Source: Chryseobacterium culicis
GTDB lineage: Bacteria; Bacteroidota; Bacteroidia; Flavobacteriales; Weeksellaceae
NCBI RefSeq assembly: GCF_002979755.1
Contig: NZ_PCPP01000001.1
Coordinates: 2,698,665-2,762,664 of the forward strand
Direction: 5' to 3'
Length of the DNA stretch: 64,000 nucleotides
In this document: one piece after another, positions 1 through 10,373 of the stretch
How positions within the stretch are numbered: the first letter of the stretch is position 1
How the letters are laid out: every line of letters begins with the position of its first letter
Program-made: the position numbers and the translations under genes
Notes under the pieces: model-generated
What the model was told of the DNA's origin: nothing
Seen by the model: only the letters and a program-made list of their open reading frames with translations
Databases searched by the model: none

Positions 1-2863
1 TAGTAACGTTTAGAACATCCGTTGCAGGATTTGGATAAATCTGAATACCATTATTTTTAACAGCATTTTCAGAAGTAGCAAGGTTACCTGTAATAACTAC
101 GTTATAGTCTTCAACTTCTCCGTAATCGAAAAGGTCTCCACATACATAATCTGAAGGTAATGATAAACCAACATTTACGTTTCCAGTACCAGCTCCCACA
201 TAGAATGCTACAACTCTCATTCTTAATGGCTGTCCTTCTACAGCATTACTTGGAATTGCAACGTTTGCATTGATCACTGTTGATGGCTGCGTTAATGTTA
301 CAGGATAATTCAATACTCTTTCTGAATCACTGAAAACACCATCCTTGTTAAAGTCAATAAATGCTGCTACTGCATCATAATCTGCAATATCAGGGTTACC
401 CACAGTAACAGACATAGGATAAGTATTTCCTTTTGTTAAGTTAATCTGAAGAGCTGAATTCGTCGTATAGTTTGTATATGTACTGTTTGCAGAAGTATTA
501 TTAACATTAGCAAGAGTTACATTGGCAATATACTCATAGTTTGCACTTCCTGTAGAAGCTGTACAATAAGTAAGTGCAGGTGTACTGAAGTTTACAGAAG
601 CTGAATATGTTCCTACTGTAGTACCACAAACTAAAGCTACCTGAACTTCATAAGTTGTACCATCAATTAAGTTACTTAAGTTGATTGAAGGAACTGTTGT
701 ATCCGCCTCAGTCCATACAGTTGAACCTACTTTTCTGTAACGTACTTTATAAGTAGCTCCAGTATAAGACATCCATGATACACTTCCTGAAGACACCGTG
801 ATATTGCTCACCACTACGTTAGTTGGTGCCGCACTGCTACATGCAGATAGAGGAGCGATACTAACAGGACCTACAGCATAGAAAACATTTCCTATTGAAG
901 AAATTCTTACTTTAATAGTCTGACCGTTCAATGAAGAAGGGAAAGTAAAGTTTTCAGATCCGTCGTTAGGAGTTGAAGCTGATAATACAGTCCAAGTTGT
1001 TCCGTTATCTGTAGTATAGTCAATCTTTACGTTAGCAACATTATAAGGAGCTGCGTTAGTATTTGCAACAATCCACTGAACCGGAGTTGGAGTATTCACA
1101 TCAGCATATTGGTTAGCTAATCTGAAAGGACCATTATCTCCTACAACAATTGTCTGAACTTTAAAAGCTGACTGCTGTTGAGCTACGTTAGAATTGTTAT
1201 CTCTTACAGTTAATGCAAAATTTGTAGTTCTTGCTGTAGTAGATACAGCTTCCCAAGTATTGTTTGCATTATTTAGTACTCCACTCATTACAGAAGCAAA
1301 TTTCGGGAAGTATCTTGTTGGGCTTGCGTTTGGAGCAGCAGATCTGAAAGAAGCTCCAGACATTGTATTTCCTAAGTTATACTTATCAATAGAAACTGAA
1401 GCATCATCTACTTCTTCCCAAGAATAAGTCATTGGATCATTTTCAGGATCTGTAGCACTACCTGTTAAAGCAAAAGCAGTTCCTTTTGGTATTGTATATG
1501 TTGGTAGATCAGCAATTACCGGAGGGTTATTGGTAATTGTAGTTTCTACGTCACAAGTTTTTGCAATTAAGTTAGCTTGTACCTGACCGATACTTGCTTT
1601 ATGGAAATAAGGATCAGAATTAGCCTGAACATCTGTATCAGGACCTGTAATACCTGCGTATCCCATGATGGTAGTTCCTGAACCTGGTTCCATATTTACA
1701 CCACTTCCTTCAAGGTTGTGAGAGAAAGTATGGTTAGCTCCTAACTGGTGACCCATCTCATGGGCAACGTAGTCGATATCAAAGCTATCTCCTGATGGAA
1801 TTCCGTTCGCTGGAGAAGTAAATCCTGAACCTTTTCCTTTAGGAGCTGCCGTGGTAGGATTAATACATACACACCCGATACATCCGGCGTTTCCTCCACC
1901 TCCTGATTTACCGAATAAGTGTCCGATATCATAGTTTTCATTTCCTACATTGGCTGTCAAAGCACCCTGTAGTTGTGTATTCCATGCACCTCCAGCACCT
2001 GTTGATGCAGCAGCATATGGATCGGTAGCCGGATCAATATAAATTACATTAGGAAAATTCTGCAAATTCAAATGCAATGCAAAATCTTTCTCAAAAACTC
2101 CATTTACTCTGGTTAAAGTATTGTTGATGGCAACAAGTGCAGGAGCTCTTTTTTGGTCATCTGTAGCTGTAGCAGGTACACCAGCAAGTCCCATAAAGTA
2201 TTGGGTATACTCACCAGTAACAGACATTGCCAATCTCATTGTTCTGTATTTCTTATCAGAACTTTTGTTAAAAGTTGTTGCCTGATTAGAGAATGACTGC
2301 CCATTTTTTAATAAAGCATCTATTTCCTTCTTAGCAGCAGGAGATTCTTCTGTAGAACATAAGAAACCATTCTTTTCCTTTTTTGTTTTAGGATGAACAG
2401 CATACACTGTTTTATCTGCAGAGGCAGGGTCAATAAATTCATACTTATCTCCATGAATGATCATCGACTGAAAATCATTAGGAGCAATACTGAATCTTAA
2501 AAATTTGGTAGGGTCATCGACACTTGCTCCAACATAAGATCCTAATTCATACTTGTCCGCCAGTTCTTTTACAACTACTGGAAAACTATATACATTAAAC
2601 CTTTCAATCTTCCCGCTCATCGTAGGAAGAGAAATTACTACAGGAGTGGAATTAGATCCCATTTCCTGTGCATTCTTCAGCTGAGATCTCAGTAAGTTCA
2701 GGTCTAACTTATAGTACCCGTTACCTCTTACATTGGATTGATCTACTCTAAATCCTGTACTTCTTTTGTTATCGTCTCCTTTTTTAAGAGAAGTGGGTGT
2801 CCATTGGCCGAACACTGCGCCTCCTATAAAAGTAAACATTAAAGCAGTAAATACTCTTTTCAT
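1..2863 (-). CDS. Secreted reprolysin-like zinc metalloprotease with T9SS sorting domain, C-terminus cut by window edge
   Basis: A secreted zinc endopeptidase of the metzincin clan. The start ATG at 2863 opens a signal peptide ending in VFGQ. About 954 codons are visible before the left edge. The zinc site is HEMGHQLGANH (H368, E369, H372, H378), followed by a Met-turn in IMGYAG. Downstream come a fibronectin type III-like stretch, a GEVEDY motif (common in T9SS cargo) and a sorting domain with IYPNPATDVLNV, where the window ends. The architecture indicates export by Sec, then the type 9 system, then release or anchoring outside the cell. It stands alone, with no same-strand neighbour in the next 180 bases. 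The exact peptidase subfamily (M12B-like) is inferred from motif order. Only a short piece of the C-terminus should be missing. Confidence 0.93.
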   Translation of the reverse strand, partial: MKRVFTALMFTFIGGAVFGQWTPTSLKKGDDNKRSTGFRVDQSNVRGNGYYKLDLNLLRSQLKNAQEMGSNSTPVVISLPTMSGKIERFNVYSFPVVVKELADKYELGSYVGASVDDPTKFLRFSIAPNDFQSMIIHGDKYEFIDPASADKTVYAVHPKTKKEKNGFLCSTEESPAAKKEIDALLKNGQSFSNQATTFNKSSDKKYRTMRLAMSVTGEYTQYFMGLAGVPATATDDQKRAPALVAINNTLTRVNGVFEKDFALHLNLQNFPNVIYIDPATDPYAAASTGAGGAWNTQLQGALTANVGNENYDIGHLFGKSGGGGNAGCIGCVCINPTTAAPKGKGSGFTSPANGIPSGDSFDIDYVAHEMGHQLGANHTFSHNLEGSGVNMEPGSGTTIMGYAGITGPDTDVQANSDPYFHKASIGQVQANLIAKTCDVETTITNNPPVIADLPTYTIPKGTAFALTGSATDPENDPMTYSWEEVDDASVSIDKYNLGNTMSGASFRSAAPNASPTRYFPKFASVMSGVLNNANNTWEAVSTTARTTNFALTVRDNNSNVAQQQSAFKVQTIVVGDNGPFRLANQYADVNTPTPVQWIVANTNAAPYNVANVKIDYTTDNGTTWTVLSASTPNDGSENFTFPSSLNGQTIKVRISSIGNVFYAVGPVSIAPLSACSSAAPTNVVVSNITVSSGSVSWMSYTGATYKVRYRKVGSTVWTEADTTVPSINLSNLIDGTTYEVQVALVCGTTVGTYSASVNFSTPALTYCTASTGSANYEYIANVTLANVNNTSANSTYTNYTTNSALQINLTKGNTYPMSVTVGNPDIADYDAVAAFIDFNKDGVFSDSERVLNYPVTLTQPSTVINANVAIPSNAVEGQPLRMRVVAFYVGAGTGNVNVGLSLPSDYVCGDLFDYGEVEDYNVVITGNLATSENAVKNNGIQIYPNPATDVLNVT

Positions 2864-2978
2864 AAATTAAAACACAATTATAATTTCCGCCAAATATAGC
2901 TATTTTATAACTCATGCAAATAAAATAAGTTAATATTTTTTAATATTATACACCTAATAAGCATATTCATTAAAAAAA

Positions 2979-3010
2979 ATACAAACTTTAGAATAATCTA
3001 AAGTTTGTAT
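2979..3010 (-). terminator. Intrinsic terminator after DUF6048 gene
   Basis: A perfect 14-bp stem with a 4-nt loop (ATACAAACTTTAGA / TCTAAAGTTTGTAT) has an A-rich left flank, which is a T run on the minus strand. It lies just past the stop of the 3044-3709 gene, with T residues on the plus side as well. Confidence 0.8.
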
Positions 3011-3043
3011 TTTATATATTTTAAAGGTAAAAGACTACTATTT

Positions 3044-3709
3044 CTAGAACTTATAAGCAATATTCCATGCAAATCCCATATTGAATTTTGATGAACTTCT
3101 TCCAAAACCGGGAACAATCATCGGAGAGATATCATCCTGCTTAGAAGTATATACCATATATCTTGGCTGAAGATTCACATCGATATAGAAGTTGGAACTG
3201 AATAACTGTACCCTGCCTCCTATTGTTCCTTCCAGCCAAAAAGAAGTTTGTGAGGATGAAGGAAACGCTTCAGAGGAATTACTTCCTCCAAATCCGCGAA
3301 CGGGGACAGCCATATATTCCTGATTATAGAATGATCCGGCAGCTTTTCCACCGGCATAAAATCCGTTGAATTCATTTTCGGAATCTTTTGCCAGCATATA
3401 AAATGCGCCTAACTTAACGAAAGGGCCGCTTGCCTTAGCATCATACCCATTCTTCTGATATATGTTTTTTTCAAAACCGGCTTCTGCAATAGCATGAATA
3501 TTTCCTCTGATTTTTGAGGAAATAAATCCCTGGTACAATTTTCTGTCCGAAAAAAATCCGGCTCCTGTATTCAATACATCAAGGCCAACCATAAAATTGG
3601 GTTCATATTTTTCGTGAACCTTCTTCTCTGCTTCCTTTTTTTTATCCTGTGCCCAGCTTATTATTCCAAATAAACTAAAAAGAAAGGTAAAGATTAGTCT
3701 TGTCTTCAT
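3044..3709 (-). CDS. DUF6048 family outer-membrane-type protein
   Basis: A 221-residue secreted protein with a signal peptide ending in SWAQ and a C-terminal segment rich in alternating aromatic residues, ending AWNIAYKF. The terminal aromatic residue and beta-like pattern suggest a small outer-membrane beta barrel. The acidic/basic KKKEAEKKVHEKY stretch follows the signal peptide. I place it in DUF6048 because this family is known in Flavobacteriia beside a DUF6452 lipoprotein and rlmD, exactly as here. Its start overlaps the end of the DUF6452 gene by 35 bases, so the two are probably co-translated. The molecular function is unknown. Confidence 0.8.
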   Translation of the reverse strand: MKTRLIFTFLFSLFGIISWAQDKKKEAEKKVHEKYEPNFMVGLDVLNTGAGFFSDRKLYQGFISSKIRGNIHAIAEAGFEKNIYQKNGYDAKASGPFVKLGAFYMLAKDSENEFNGFYAGGKAAGSFYNQEYMAVPVRGFGGSNSSEAFPSSSQTSFWLEGTIGGRVQLFSSNFYIDVNLQPRYMVYTSKQDDISPMIVPGFGRSSSKFNMGFAWNIAYKF

Positions 3710-4151
3710 TCTCTATCTGATTTTGTCCAGCTTCCAGTTTCAGAACTGGATTAGGAGTTAATAATTCTGAACTTAAATTCTCATAAGTTTTTTTGATCCC
3801 ACATCCGGGAGAAACATAAGTTGACTTCGTACTATAATTAATCCTTACTTTAGACTCTACCCCTTTATTGGTAAGTTTAAAATAAACATCTGTATACGGC
3901 GAGTTGTCTACCCGTAGAGGAATCAACCTTGAATCAATCTTTGCAAGTCCTCCCAGATCTACTTTTCCTGCCCCGTAATCTACAGCCACATAGAGTGAAT
4001 CCAGAGTTCTCTCCTTTCCAGAATCCAGGGATCTGAAAGCTACCTTCATTCTTGGAGTTCCTTCTCCGCTTTCGCAAATATCATCATCTCCTCCACAGGA
4101 AACAAGCATTCCTAAAAAACAGATTGCTATGAGAAATTTAAAATACTTCAT
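3675..4151 (-). CDS. DUF6452 family lipoprotein
   Basis: A 158-residue lipoprotein. The signal peptide ends in the lipobox LVSC followed by GGDDD, an acidic stretch after the acylated cysteine. Two further cysteines (in DDICES and SPGCGIKK) could form a disulfide in the periplasm. It sits 31 bases after rlmD and overlaps the DUF6048 gene, forming a three-gene minus-strand operon. The family assignment rests on that conserved neighbourhood and on length. The function is unknown. Confidence 0.8.
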   Translation of the reverse strand: MKYFKFLIAICFLGMLVSCGGDDDICESGEGTPRMKVAFRSLDSGKERTLDSLYVAVDYGAGKVDLGGLAKIDSRLIPLRVDNSPYTDVYFKLTNKGVESKVRINYSTKSTYVSPGCGIKKTYENLSSELLTPNPVLKLEAGQNQIENEDKTNLYLSF

Positions 4152-4182
4152 ATTAAGATTTGAAATTCAAATTTAAATAAAT

Positions 4183-5595
4183 TTATTTTTTAATCAACAA
4201 CGCAATGTTCTCAACATGGTGCGTCTGCGGGAACATATCTACCGGCAAGATCTTCACTAAAGTATAGTGATCTTTCATCAAAGCAAGGTCTCTTGCCTGA
4301 GTAGCGGAATTACAGCTTACATAAACTACTTTTTCCGGTGAAAGTTTTAAGATCTGCTCTACGACCTTCTGGTGCATTCCGTCTCTTGGTGGATCTGTGA
4401 TCAATACATCTGCTTTAGGGTGGTTTGCCATGAATTCATCATTGAAAATATCTTTCATATCTCCACAATAGAACGTTGTATTTGTTAAACCGTTCAATGC
4501 AGCATGTTCTATGGCCGCATCTATAGCTTCCTGTACAGATTCTATTCCAATAACCTGTTTTGCATTTCTTGCTACATATTGTGCAATTGTTCCTGTTCCT
4601 GTATAAAGGTCATATACCACTTCATCTCCTTTCAGATCAGCAAATTCAAGTGTTTTTCTGTATAATTCCAATGCCTGTTTGTAGTTGGTCTGGAAGAATG
4701 ATTTCGGTCCTATCTTAAACTTCAGTCCGTCCATTTCTTCCATAAGGTAACCTTCTCCGAAATACACATTGATATTTAAATCATAAATAGAATCATTCTG
4801 CTTAGGATTAATGGCATATACCAATGTTTTAATCTGAGGGAATTTTTCCAATAAGAATTCAAAAAGCTTCTCTCTGTTTTCTTTTTCTTCTCTGTAAAGC
4901 TGGAAAAGAACCATCCATTCTCCTTTAGAGTTCTGTCTCATCATCAAGGTTCTTAAAAACCCTTCCTGATTTCTTACATCAAAGAAGTCCAGACCGTTAT
5001 TTACTCCATATTCTTTTACAGCCAGTCTTATTGCATTGGAAGGATCTTCCTGAAGAAAACACTCTTTCAGATCAAGAATCTTACTCCACATTCCCGGGAT
5101 ATGGAATCCTAGGGCATCTCTGCTTCCGAAATTCTCTTCGGAACTGATTTCATACTGAGTAAGCCATCTTGCATTGGAGAAGGAAAACTCCATTTTGTTT
5201 CTATAAAAATACTGTTCTTCAGATCCTAGAATTGACACGGTTTCAAAGTCATCAATTCCTCCGATTCTTTTGATATTATTATATACTTCTTCCTGTTTAA
5301 AATCGAGCTGTTTTTCATAGCTCATATTCTGCCATTTGCATCCTCCGCAGGTTCCGAAATGAACGCATTTAGGATCAACCCTGTAGGGAGATTTTTCAAG
5401 TACTTCAATAGCTTCGCCTTCATAATATTTTGACTTCGCTTTCTTCACTTTTACATTCACAATATCCCCTGGAATTGCTCCTGAAACCATCACGGCTTTT
5501 CCTTCTTCTGTTCTTCCGATTGCCACGCCTTTTGCTCCGGCAGTCAATAGCTTTATATTTTCAAGAATTAAATCTCTTTTTTTCTTCCTACTCAT
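4183..5595 (-). CDS. rlmD: 23S rRNA (uracil-5-)-methyltransferase RlmD
   Basis: SAM-dependent methyltransferase that makes 5-methyluridine in 23S rRNA (position 1939 in E. coli numbering). The 470-residue protein has an N-terminal TRAM domain (about 10-68), four iron-sulfur cysteines (C77, C83, C86, C179) and a C-terminal Rossmann methyltransferase domain with ITDPPRDG. The catalytic nucleophile is C428 in YVSCN, and the general-base glutamate is E462 in HHVEN. All hallmark residues of the RumA/TrmA family are present. It heads the operon with the DUF6452 and DUF6048 genes. TrmFO-like or RlmC-like specificity cannot be excluded by eye, but RlmD is the usual assignment in this group. Confidence 0.93.
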   Translation of the reverse strand: MSRKKKRDLILENIKLLTAGAKGVAIGRTEEGKAVMVSGAIPGDIVNVKVKKAKSKYYEGEAIEVLEKSPYRVDPKCVHFGTCGGCKWQNMSYEKQLDFKQEEVYNNIKRIGGIDDFETVSILGSEEQYFYRNKMEFSFSNARWLTQYEISSEENFGSRDALGFHIPGMWSKILDLKECFLQEDPSNAIRLAVKEYGVNNGLDFFDVRNQEGFLRTLMMRQNSKGEWMVLFQLYREEKENREKLFEFLLEKFPQIKTLVYAINPKQNDSIYDLNINVYFGEGYLMEEMDGLKFKIGPKSFFQTNYKQALELYRKTLEFADLKGDEVVYDLYTGTGTIAQYVARNAKQVIGIESVQEAIDAAIEHAALNGLTNTTFYCGDMKDIFNDEFMANHPKADVLITDPPRDGMHQKVVEQILKLSPEKVVYVSCNSATQARDLALMKDHYTLVKILPVDMFPQTHHVENIALLIKK

Positions 5596-5659
5596 TCTAA
5601 AATTTTCTATTTTCCTAATTGAAACTTTTACGTTCCAGTTTGCAAAAATACAATAAAAA

Positions 5660-5683
5660 AAACCTTATCCGAAGATAAGGTTT
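5660..5683 (-). terminator. Intrinsic terminator after thioredoxin-fold lipoprotein gene
   Basis: Stem AAACCTTATC / GATAAGGTTT with loop cgaa. The poly-A on the left is the U tract when read on the minus strand. It lies 20 bases past the stop at 5704. Confidence 0.85.
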
Positions 5684-5703
5684 CTATACTGTGTTAAAGT
5701 TTA

Positions 5704-7245
5704 TTATTTTGTTGGAGCCGGCTGTGGATTTGCGGGCTGTGGAGCTTGCTGCATTGCAGAAGGATCAAGCTGTAATTGCGGCTGCGTTTGCATATTCGGC
5801 TCTACTTTTGGAGCTGAAAGACCTGTTTGTTTATCAAGAATCGTTACTAATTCCTGCTCACCCAGGTTTACAAAAGATCTGCTGGCAATTTTACCATCTT
5901 TATCAATGATTACAAAGCAAGGTAACTTGAATCCGTATACACCATATTTCTTAGCGATATCTGAGTTCAAACCTCCTTCTCCATAAACATTTACTCCCTG
6001 AATCCCTTTTAATAAGGAGTTACTTGTTTTAATGAACTGGTCTTTTGTATCATCAACGTTTACAAATACAAAATTCATTTTAGACTTGTAGAAGTTTACC
6101 ACTTCTTTTAGCACAGGTACTGTAGCTTCGCTGATGTAAGGATTCCATGAAGCATAGAAGAATAACATATAAGGTTTTCCTTTGTTTTCAGAAAGTTTAT
6201 AAGCTTTTCCGTCTTGTTTTGCTAAAGCCGCTTCAGGAGCTGCATCTCCGATTTTAAGACCTGTAATCGCTACCTGCATTTTTAAAAGATCACTTTTAAT
6301 GGTAGCATCTTTAATATCTGAATCGATAATCTTTTTAATCTTGTCGATATTGGCAACCGGAGTCGTTGGATGAATATCAGCCTGAGCCATTACAAAAGCA
6401 AGAAGATAATCTTTTGCAGTCTGAGATAAGTCTTTCTTTGTTTTTAAATATTGAGCAAACATCTCAGAAGTTGTAATTCCTGTTTTTCCTTTGCTGTTTG
6501 CTTCCGCATACTTCTGGAAATCAGGAGTCATTTTTACAAGAAGATATTGTCTGTAAAGAGGAATCGTTTTCACCATTGCATCTTTATCTGTCTCTAACTG
6601 AGTTTCATAATCTTTAAAAGCCTTAGAAGCTTTGTAAGAAGGGTTTCCAGACATTGGACCGTGCCCCATTTCATAATTGGCAAGCAAGTTAAGAATAGTT
6701 ACTTTTACGTCGTTTTTCTTCCACTCTAATAATCCTTTGCTTGGGTTATTTTTCTTGGCAAGATCATCTACATTTTTATTAATATCTGCTTCAATTTTAT
6801 GCATTCCTTTTAAAAATGCAGCTTCATCTCCACCCATTAATACCGGTAAATTAACTTTGCTGCCATAGTCTGCTAAAAACTTCATACTTGCCGTAAGGAA
6901 ATCATTATTCTTTTTAGCATCTCCGGTAATCACATATTCATTTGGGAAAGTAGTTCCGTTTCCAGAAATATTCACAGTTTGTCCTCCTTCAAGATAGATC
7001 AGGCTTTGTCTGCCTGCATAGTTAATTACGTACATCCCATCTTTAGGAGCATCAAAATTTCCTGAAAAGTTTCCGTCTTTATCTAGACCTATATTAATTA
7101 AAGGCAGGGTTCCTACTCCTGAAGCTTCTACAAATTCAATTCTTTCTAATGGTGAGCTTCCTGTAATTTTCCCTTTTACTTCTACTTTTTTTGAACAAGA
7201 CATCACAAAGAATGTGATGATAAACAATAAAAGATATTTTTTCAT
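5704..7245 (-). CDS. DUF4369/TlpA-like thioredoxin-fold lipoprotein lacking the CXXC active site
   Basis: A 513-residue lipoprotein with lipobox FVMSC and a beta-rich N-terminal part (about 20-110) like DUF4369. A helical middle follows, then an AhpC/TSA-type thioredoxin fold (about 335-475). Relatives carry a WCxxC redox motif; here the equivalent positions read W367-NPYI, so both cysteines are gone. The segment around LPCFVIIDKDG keeps the usual fold pattern. The last 40 residues are rich in Q and P, an extension unusual for the family. With no redox pair it is unlikely to be an oxidoreductase; a binding or scaffold role is inferred. It is monocistronic with its own terminator. Confidence 0.85.
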   Translation of the reverse strand: MKKYLLLFIITFFVMSCSKKVEVKGKITGSSPLERIEFVEASGVGTLPLINIGLDKDGNFSGNFDAPKDGMYVINYAGRQSLIYLEGGQTVNISGNGTTFPNEYVITGDAKKNNDFLTASMKFLADYGSKVNLPVLMGGDEAAFLKGMHKIEADINKNVDDLAKKNNPSKGLLEWKKNDVKVTILNLLANYEMGHGPMSGNPSYKASKAFKDYETQLETDKDAMVKTIPLYRQYLLVKMTPDFQKYAEANSKGKTGITTSEMFAQYLKTKKDLSQTAKDYLLAFVMAQADIHPTTPVANIDKIKKIIDSDIKDATIKSDLLKMQVAITGLKIGDAAPEAALAKQDGKAYKLSENKGKPYMLFFYASWNPYISEATVPVLKEVVNFYKSKMNFVFVNVDDTKDQFIKTSNSLLKGIQGVNVYGEGGLNSDIAKKYGVYGFKLPCFVIIDKDGKIASRSFVNLGEQELVTILDKQTGLSAPKVEPNMQTQPQLQLDPSAMQQAPQPANPQPAPTK

Positions 7246-7502
7246 TTCAATTTTTAATATTACACAAAAATACGCTTTTTAGGGCTTGCTAATTCACACT
7301 AATTATTTTTTTTAAAAATTTTATTATTACCGTTCAAAAGGGAGATTCTAATTATTGAACCCTATCTTTTTACAGGTAAAAAGTATTGGAAAGTTTTTTA
7401 AAAAAACCATTCTATTACCCTTCAAATATATACTTAATAAATAAAGAATAACGAAGATCTATCAATAAGTTAACAAACTTTAACAGGGTCATCCCTTTCA
7501 TA

Positions 7503-7536
7503 AAAAAATCGCCTCCAAAAATGAAGGCGATTTTTT
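7503..7536 (-). terminator. Intrinsic terminator after sdhB
   Basis: Stem AAAAAATCGCCT / AGGCGATTTTTT, T-flanked on both strands, directly after the sdhB stop codon. It closes the sdhCAB operon. The rest of the 7246-7553 gap is AT-rich and I see no gene in it. Confidence 0.85.
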
Positions 7537-7553
7537 ATGTATTTGAATCAATT

Positions 7554-8321
7554 CTATCCTTGATCTACAAGAGCAGCCATGTATTCTCTGTTCATTCTTG
7601 CGATGTTTTCAAGAGAAATACCTTTAGGACATTCTACTTCACATGCTCCGGTGTTTGAACAGTTTCCGAATCCTTCTTCATCCATAGCTTTCACCATGTT
7701 CAGAACTCTTCTCTTAGCTTCTACTCTACCTTGAGGAAGTAATGCATACTGAGAAACTTTAGCTCCTACGAATAGCATTGCAGATCCGTTTTTACAAGTC
7801 GCTACACAAGCTCCACATCCGATACAAGCAGCTGCATCCATTGCTTTGTCTGCATCTTCTTTAGGAACCGGAATTGCGTTAGCATCTAAGGTATTACCTG
7901 AAGTATTCACAGAGATGAAACCTCCGGCTGCCATTACTCTGTCGAATGCGCTTCTGTCTACCATCAAGTCTTTGATAACAGGGAAAGCAGCACTTCTCCA
8001 AGGTTCAATAACGATCGTTTCTCCATCTTTGAACATTCTCATGTGAAGCTGGCAGGTTGTGATACCTGTATCCGGCCCGTGAGCTCTACCATTGATGTAA
8101 AGAGAACACATACCGCAGATCCCTTCACGACAGTCGTGGTCGAAAGCGATAGGCTCTTTTCCCTCGTTAATAATATTTTCATTCAGAATATCCAACATCT
8201 CCAGGAATGAAGAATCTGTAGATACATCTGATATTTTATAGGTCTCAAACTGACCTTTAGTTTTACTATTTTTTTGTCTCCAAATTTTCAGCGTAAGATG
8301 AAGGCCTTTTTTTGCACTCAT
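7554..8321 (-). CDS. sdhB: Succinate dehydrogenase/fumarate reductase iron-sulfur subunit
   Basis: Electron-transfer subunit of respiratory complex II, passing electrons from the flavoprotein to the membrane cytochrome b. The 255-residue protein has a plant-type [2Fe-2S] domain with C64, C69, C72 and C90 (CREGICGMC...TTC). It also has two ferredoxin-type cysteine clusters, [11 protein letters not shown] and [11 protein letters not shown], for the [4Fe-4S] and [3Fe-4S] centres. The length and the GISLENIAR ending match the Bacteroidota form. It follows sdhA by 24 bases and is the last gene of sdhCAB. Confidence 0.96.
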   Translation of the reverse strand: MSAKKGLHLTLKIWRQKNSKTKGQFETYKISDVSTDSSFLEMLDILNENIINEGKEPIAFDHDCREGICGMCSLYINGRAHGPDTGITTCQLHMRMFKDGETIVIEPWRSAAFPVIKDLMVDRSAFDRVMAAGGFISVNTSGNTLDANAIPVPKEDADKAMDAAACIGCGACVATCKNGSAMLFVGAKVSQYALLPQGRVEAKRRVLNMVKAMDEEGFGNCSNTGACEVECPKGISLENIARMNREYMAALVDQG

Positions 8322-8345
8322 AATGTTATATTTATAGGTTGGAGA

Positions 8346-10358
8346 TTATTTGTAACTTCTCGCTTTAACTTCGATATTGTCATAGATAAGATCTTCTTTA
8401 TGCAGAACTTCTTGTTTGATATCATCACCTTGATATTCCCAAGCTCCTACATATTTAAAGTTCACGTCATCTCTTTCTGCTTCTCCTTCCGGAGTAGCAT
8501 GATCTTCTCTGAAATGCCCACCACAAGATTCATTTCTGTGTAATGCATCAATAGCCATCAATTGTCCAAGTTCAATAAAGTCTGCCACTCTGAATGCTTT
8601 TTCAAGTTCAGTGTTCATTCCTTCAGCATCTCCAGGAACTTTTACGTTTTTCCAGAAATCGTTTTTCACTTCTTCAATTTCTTTGATTGCCTCTCTTAAA
8701 CCTTCAGGAGTTCTTCCCATCCCAACTTTGTTCCACATAATGTTTCCTAATTGCTTATGGAAGTGGTCTACAGAATGAGTTCCTTTATTATTTAAGAAGA
8801 AATCAATTTTTTCTTTAATTCCTTTTTCAGCTTCGTCAAACGCTCCTGAATTGGTAGGAATAGTTCCTGTTCTGATATCTGCAGAAAGATAATCTGCAAT
8901 CGTGTAAGGAAGTACGAAATATCCGTCAGCAAGACCCTGCATCAATGCAGAAGCACCAAGTCTGTTAGCTCCGTGGTCAGAGAAGTTAGCTTCACCGATT
9001 ACGAAACATCCAGGAATGGTAGACTGAAGGTTATAATCAACCCAAACACCTCCCATTGTGTAGTGAACTGCAGGATAAATCTTCATTGGAGTTTTGTAAG
9101 GATCATCAGCCGTAATCTTTTCGTACATAACGAACAAGTTACCATATTTCTCCTCAATCCAAGCTTTTCCTAAATCATAAATCTGCTGATCTGTAGGATT
9201 ATGAATATGTTTTTCGATAGCGGCTTCTTTACCTTTTTTGATAATTTCTGTAGAGAAATCTAAGTAAACACCTTCTTTCGTATCATTATTTTCGATTCCG
9301 AAACCAGCATCGCATCTTTCTTTACCCGCTCTAGACGCAACGTCTCTAGGTACTAAGTTTCCGAATGCAGGATATCTTCTTTCTAAATAATAATCTCTAT
9401 CTTCTTCTTTAATATTTTCAGGTCTTAATTTGCCTTCTCTGATGGCTACAGAATCTTCAATTTTCTTAGGAACCCAGATTCTTCCAGAGTTTCTAAGAGA
9501 TTCAGACATCAAAGTCAGTTTAGACTGTTGTGTTCCGTGAACAGGAATACAAGTCGGGTGAATCTGTACGTAGCAAGGGTTTGCAAAGTACGCTCCTTTC
9601 TTGTGAATTTTCCAGGCTGCAGAAACGTTTGATCCCATTGCGTTGGTAGAAAGGAAATATACGTTTCCGTATCCTCCCGAAGCAATTACTACAGCGTGAG
9701 CAGAGTGTCTTTCGATCTCACCTGTTACAAGGTTTCTTGCGATAATTCCTCTTGCTTTTCCATCTACAATTACAAGGTCAAGCATTTCATGACGGTTGTA
9801 CATCTTGATTCTTCCTTTACCGATCTGGCGGCTCATTGAAGAGTATGCACCTAATAATAACTGCTGTCCTGTTTGTCCTTTTGCATAGAAAGTTCTTTTT
9901 ACCTGAACTCCACCAAATGAACGGTTATCTAGCTGACCGCCGTAATCTCTCCCGAAAGGAACCCCTTGGGAAACACACTGGTCAATAATATTTGCAGAAA
10001 CTTCAGCAAGTCTGTAAACGTTAGCCTCTCTTGCTCTATAGTCACCACCTTTAATGGTATCATAGAATAATCTGTAAGTAGAGTCACCGTCTCCCTGATA
10101 GTTTTTAGCGGCGTTGATCCCTCCCTGAGCTGCAATAGAGTGCGCTCTTCTTGGAGAATCCTGGTAGCAGAATGCTTTTACATTATATCCTTGCTCAGCC
10201 AGTGTAGCTGCTGCAGAACCTCCTGCCAAACCTGTACCTACAACAATAATATCAATCTTATCTCTGTTGTTTGGTGCAACAAGGTTCATATGGTCTTTAT
10301 GATTTTTCCACTTGTCTTTAAGAGGACCCGCTGGAATTCTTGAATCTAATTTACTCAT
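8346..10358 (-). CDS. sdhA: Succinate dehydrogenase/fumarate reductase flavoprotein subunit
   Basis: Catalytic subunit that oxidises succinate to fumarate. The 670-residue protein has an N-terminal FAD-binding Rossmann motif ([10 protein letters not shown], about 41-50). The histidine H73 in HSIAAQGG is the expected site of covalent FAD linkage. Substrate-domain motifs include HPTCIPVHG and the [10 protein letters not shown] segment. The length fits the long Bacteroidota/epsilon type, closer to B. subtilis and W. succinogenes enzymes than to E. coli SdhA. The gene lies between sdhC (15 bases upstream) and sdhB. Confidence 0.97.
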   Translation of the reverse strand: MSKLDSRIPAGPLKDKWKNHKDHMNLVAPNNRDKIDIIVVGTGLAGGSAAATLAEQGYNVKAFCYQDSPRRAHSIAAQGGINAAKNYQGDGDSTYRLFYDTIKGGDYRAREANVYRLAEVSANIIDQCVSQGVPFGRDYGGQLDNRSFGGVQVKRTFYAKGQTGQQLLLGAYSSMSRQIGKGRIKMYNRHEMLDLVIVDGKARGIIARNLVTGEIERHSAHAVVIASGGYGNVYFLSTNAMGSNVSAAWKIHKKGAYFANPCYVQIHPTCIPVHGTQQSKLTLMSESLRNSGRIWVPKKIEDSVAIREGKLRPENIKEEDRDYYLERRYPAFGNLVPRDVASRAGKERCDAGFGIENNDTKEGVYLDFSTEIIKKGKEAAIEKHIHNPTDQQIYDLGKAWIEEKYGNLFVMYEKITADDPYKTPMKIYPAVHYTMGGVWVDYNLQSTIPGCFVIGEANFSDHGANRLGASALMQGLADGYFVLPYTIADYLSADIRTGTIPTNSGAFDEAEKGIKEKIDFFLNNKGTHSVDHFHKQLGNIMWNKVGMGRTPEGLREAIKEIEEVKNDFWKNVKVPGDAEGMNTELEKAFRVADFIELGQLMAIDALHRNESCGGHFREDHATPEGEAERDDVNFKYVGAWEYQGDDIKQEVLHKEDLIYDNIEVKARSYK

Positions 10359-10373
10359 ACTAGTATATTGATA

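Noticed and set aside
1194..1427. Plus-strand 77-residue ORF
   Set aside because: Antisense to the metalloprotease gene, with no signal peptide, family or promoter.
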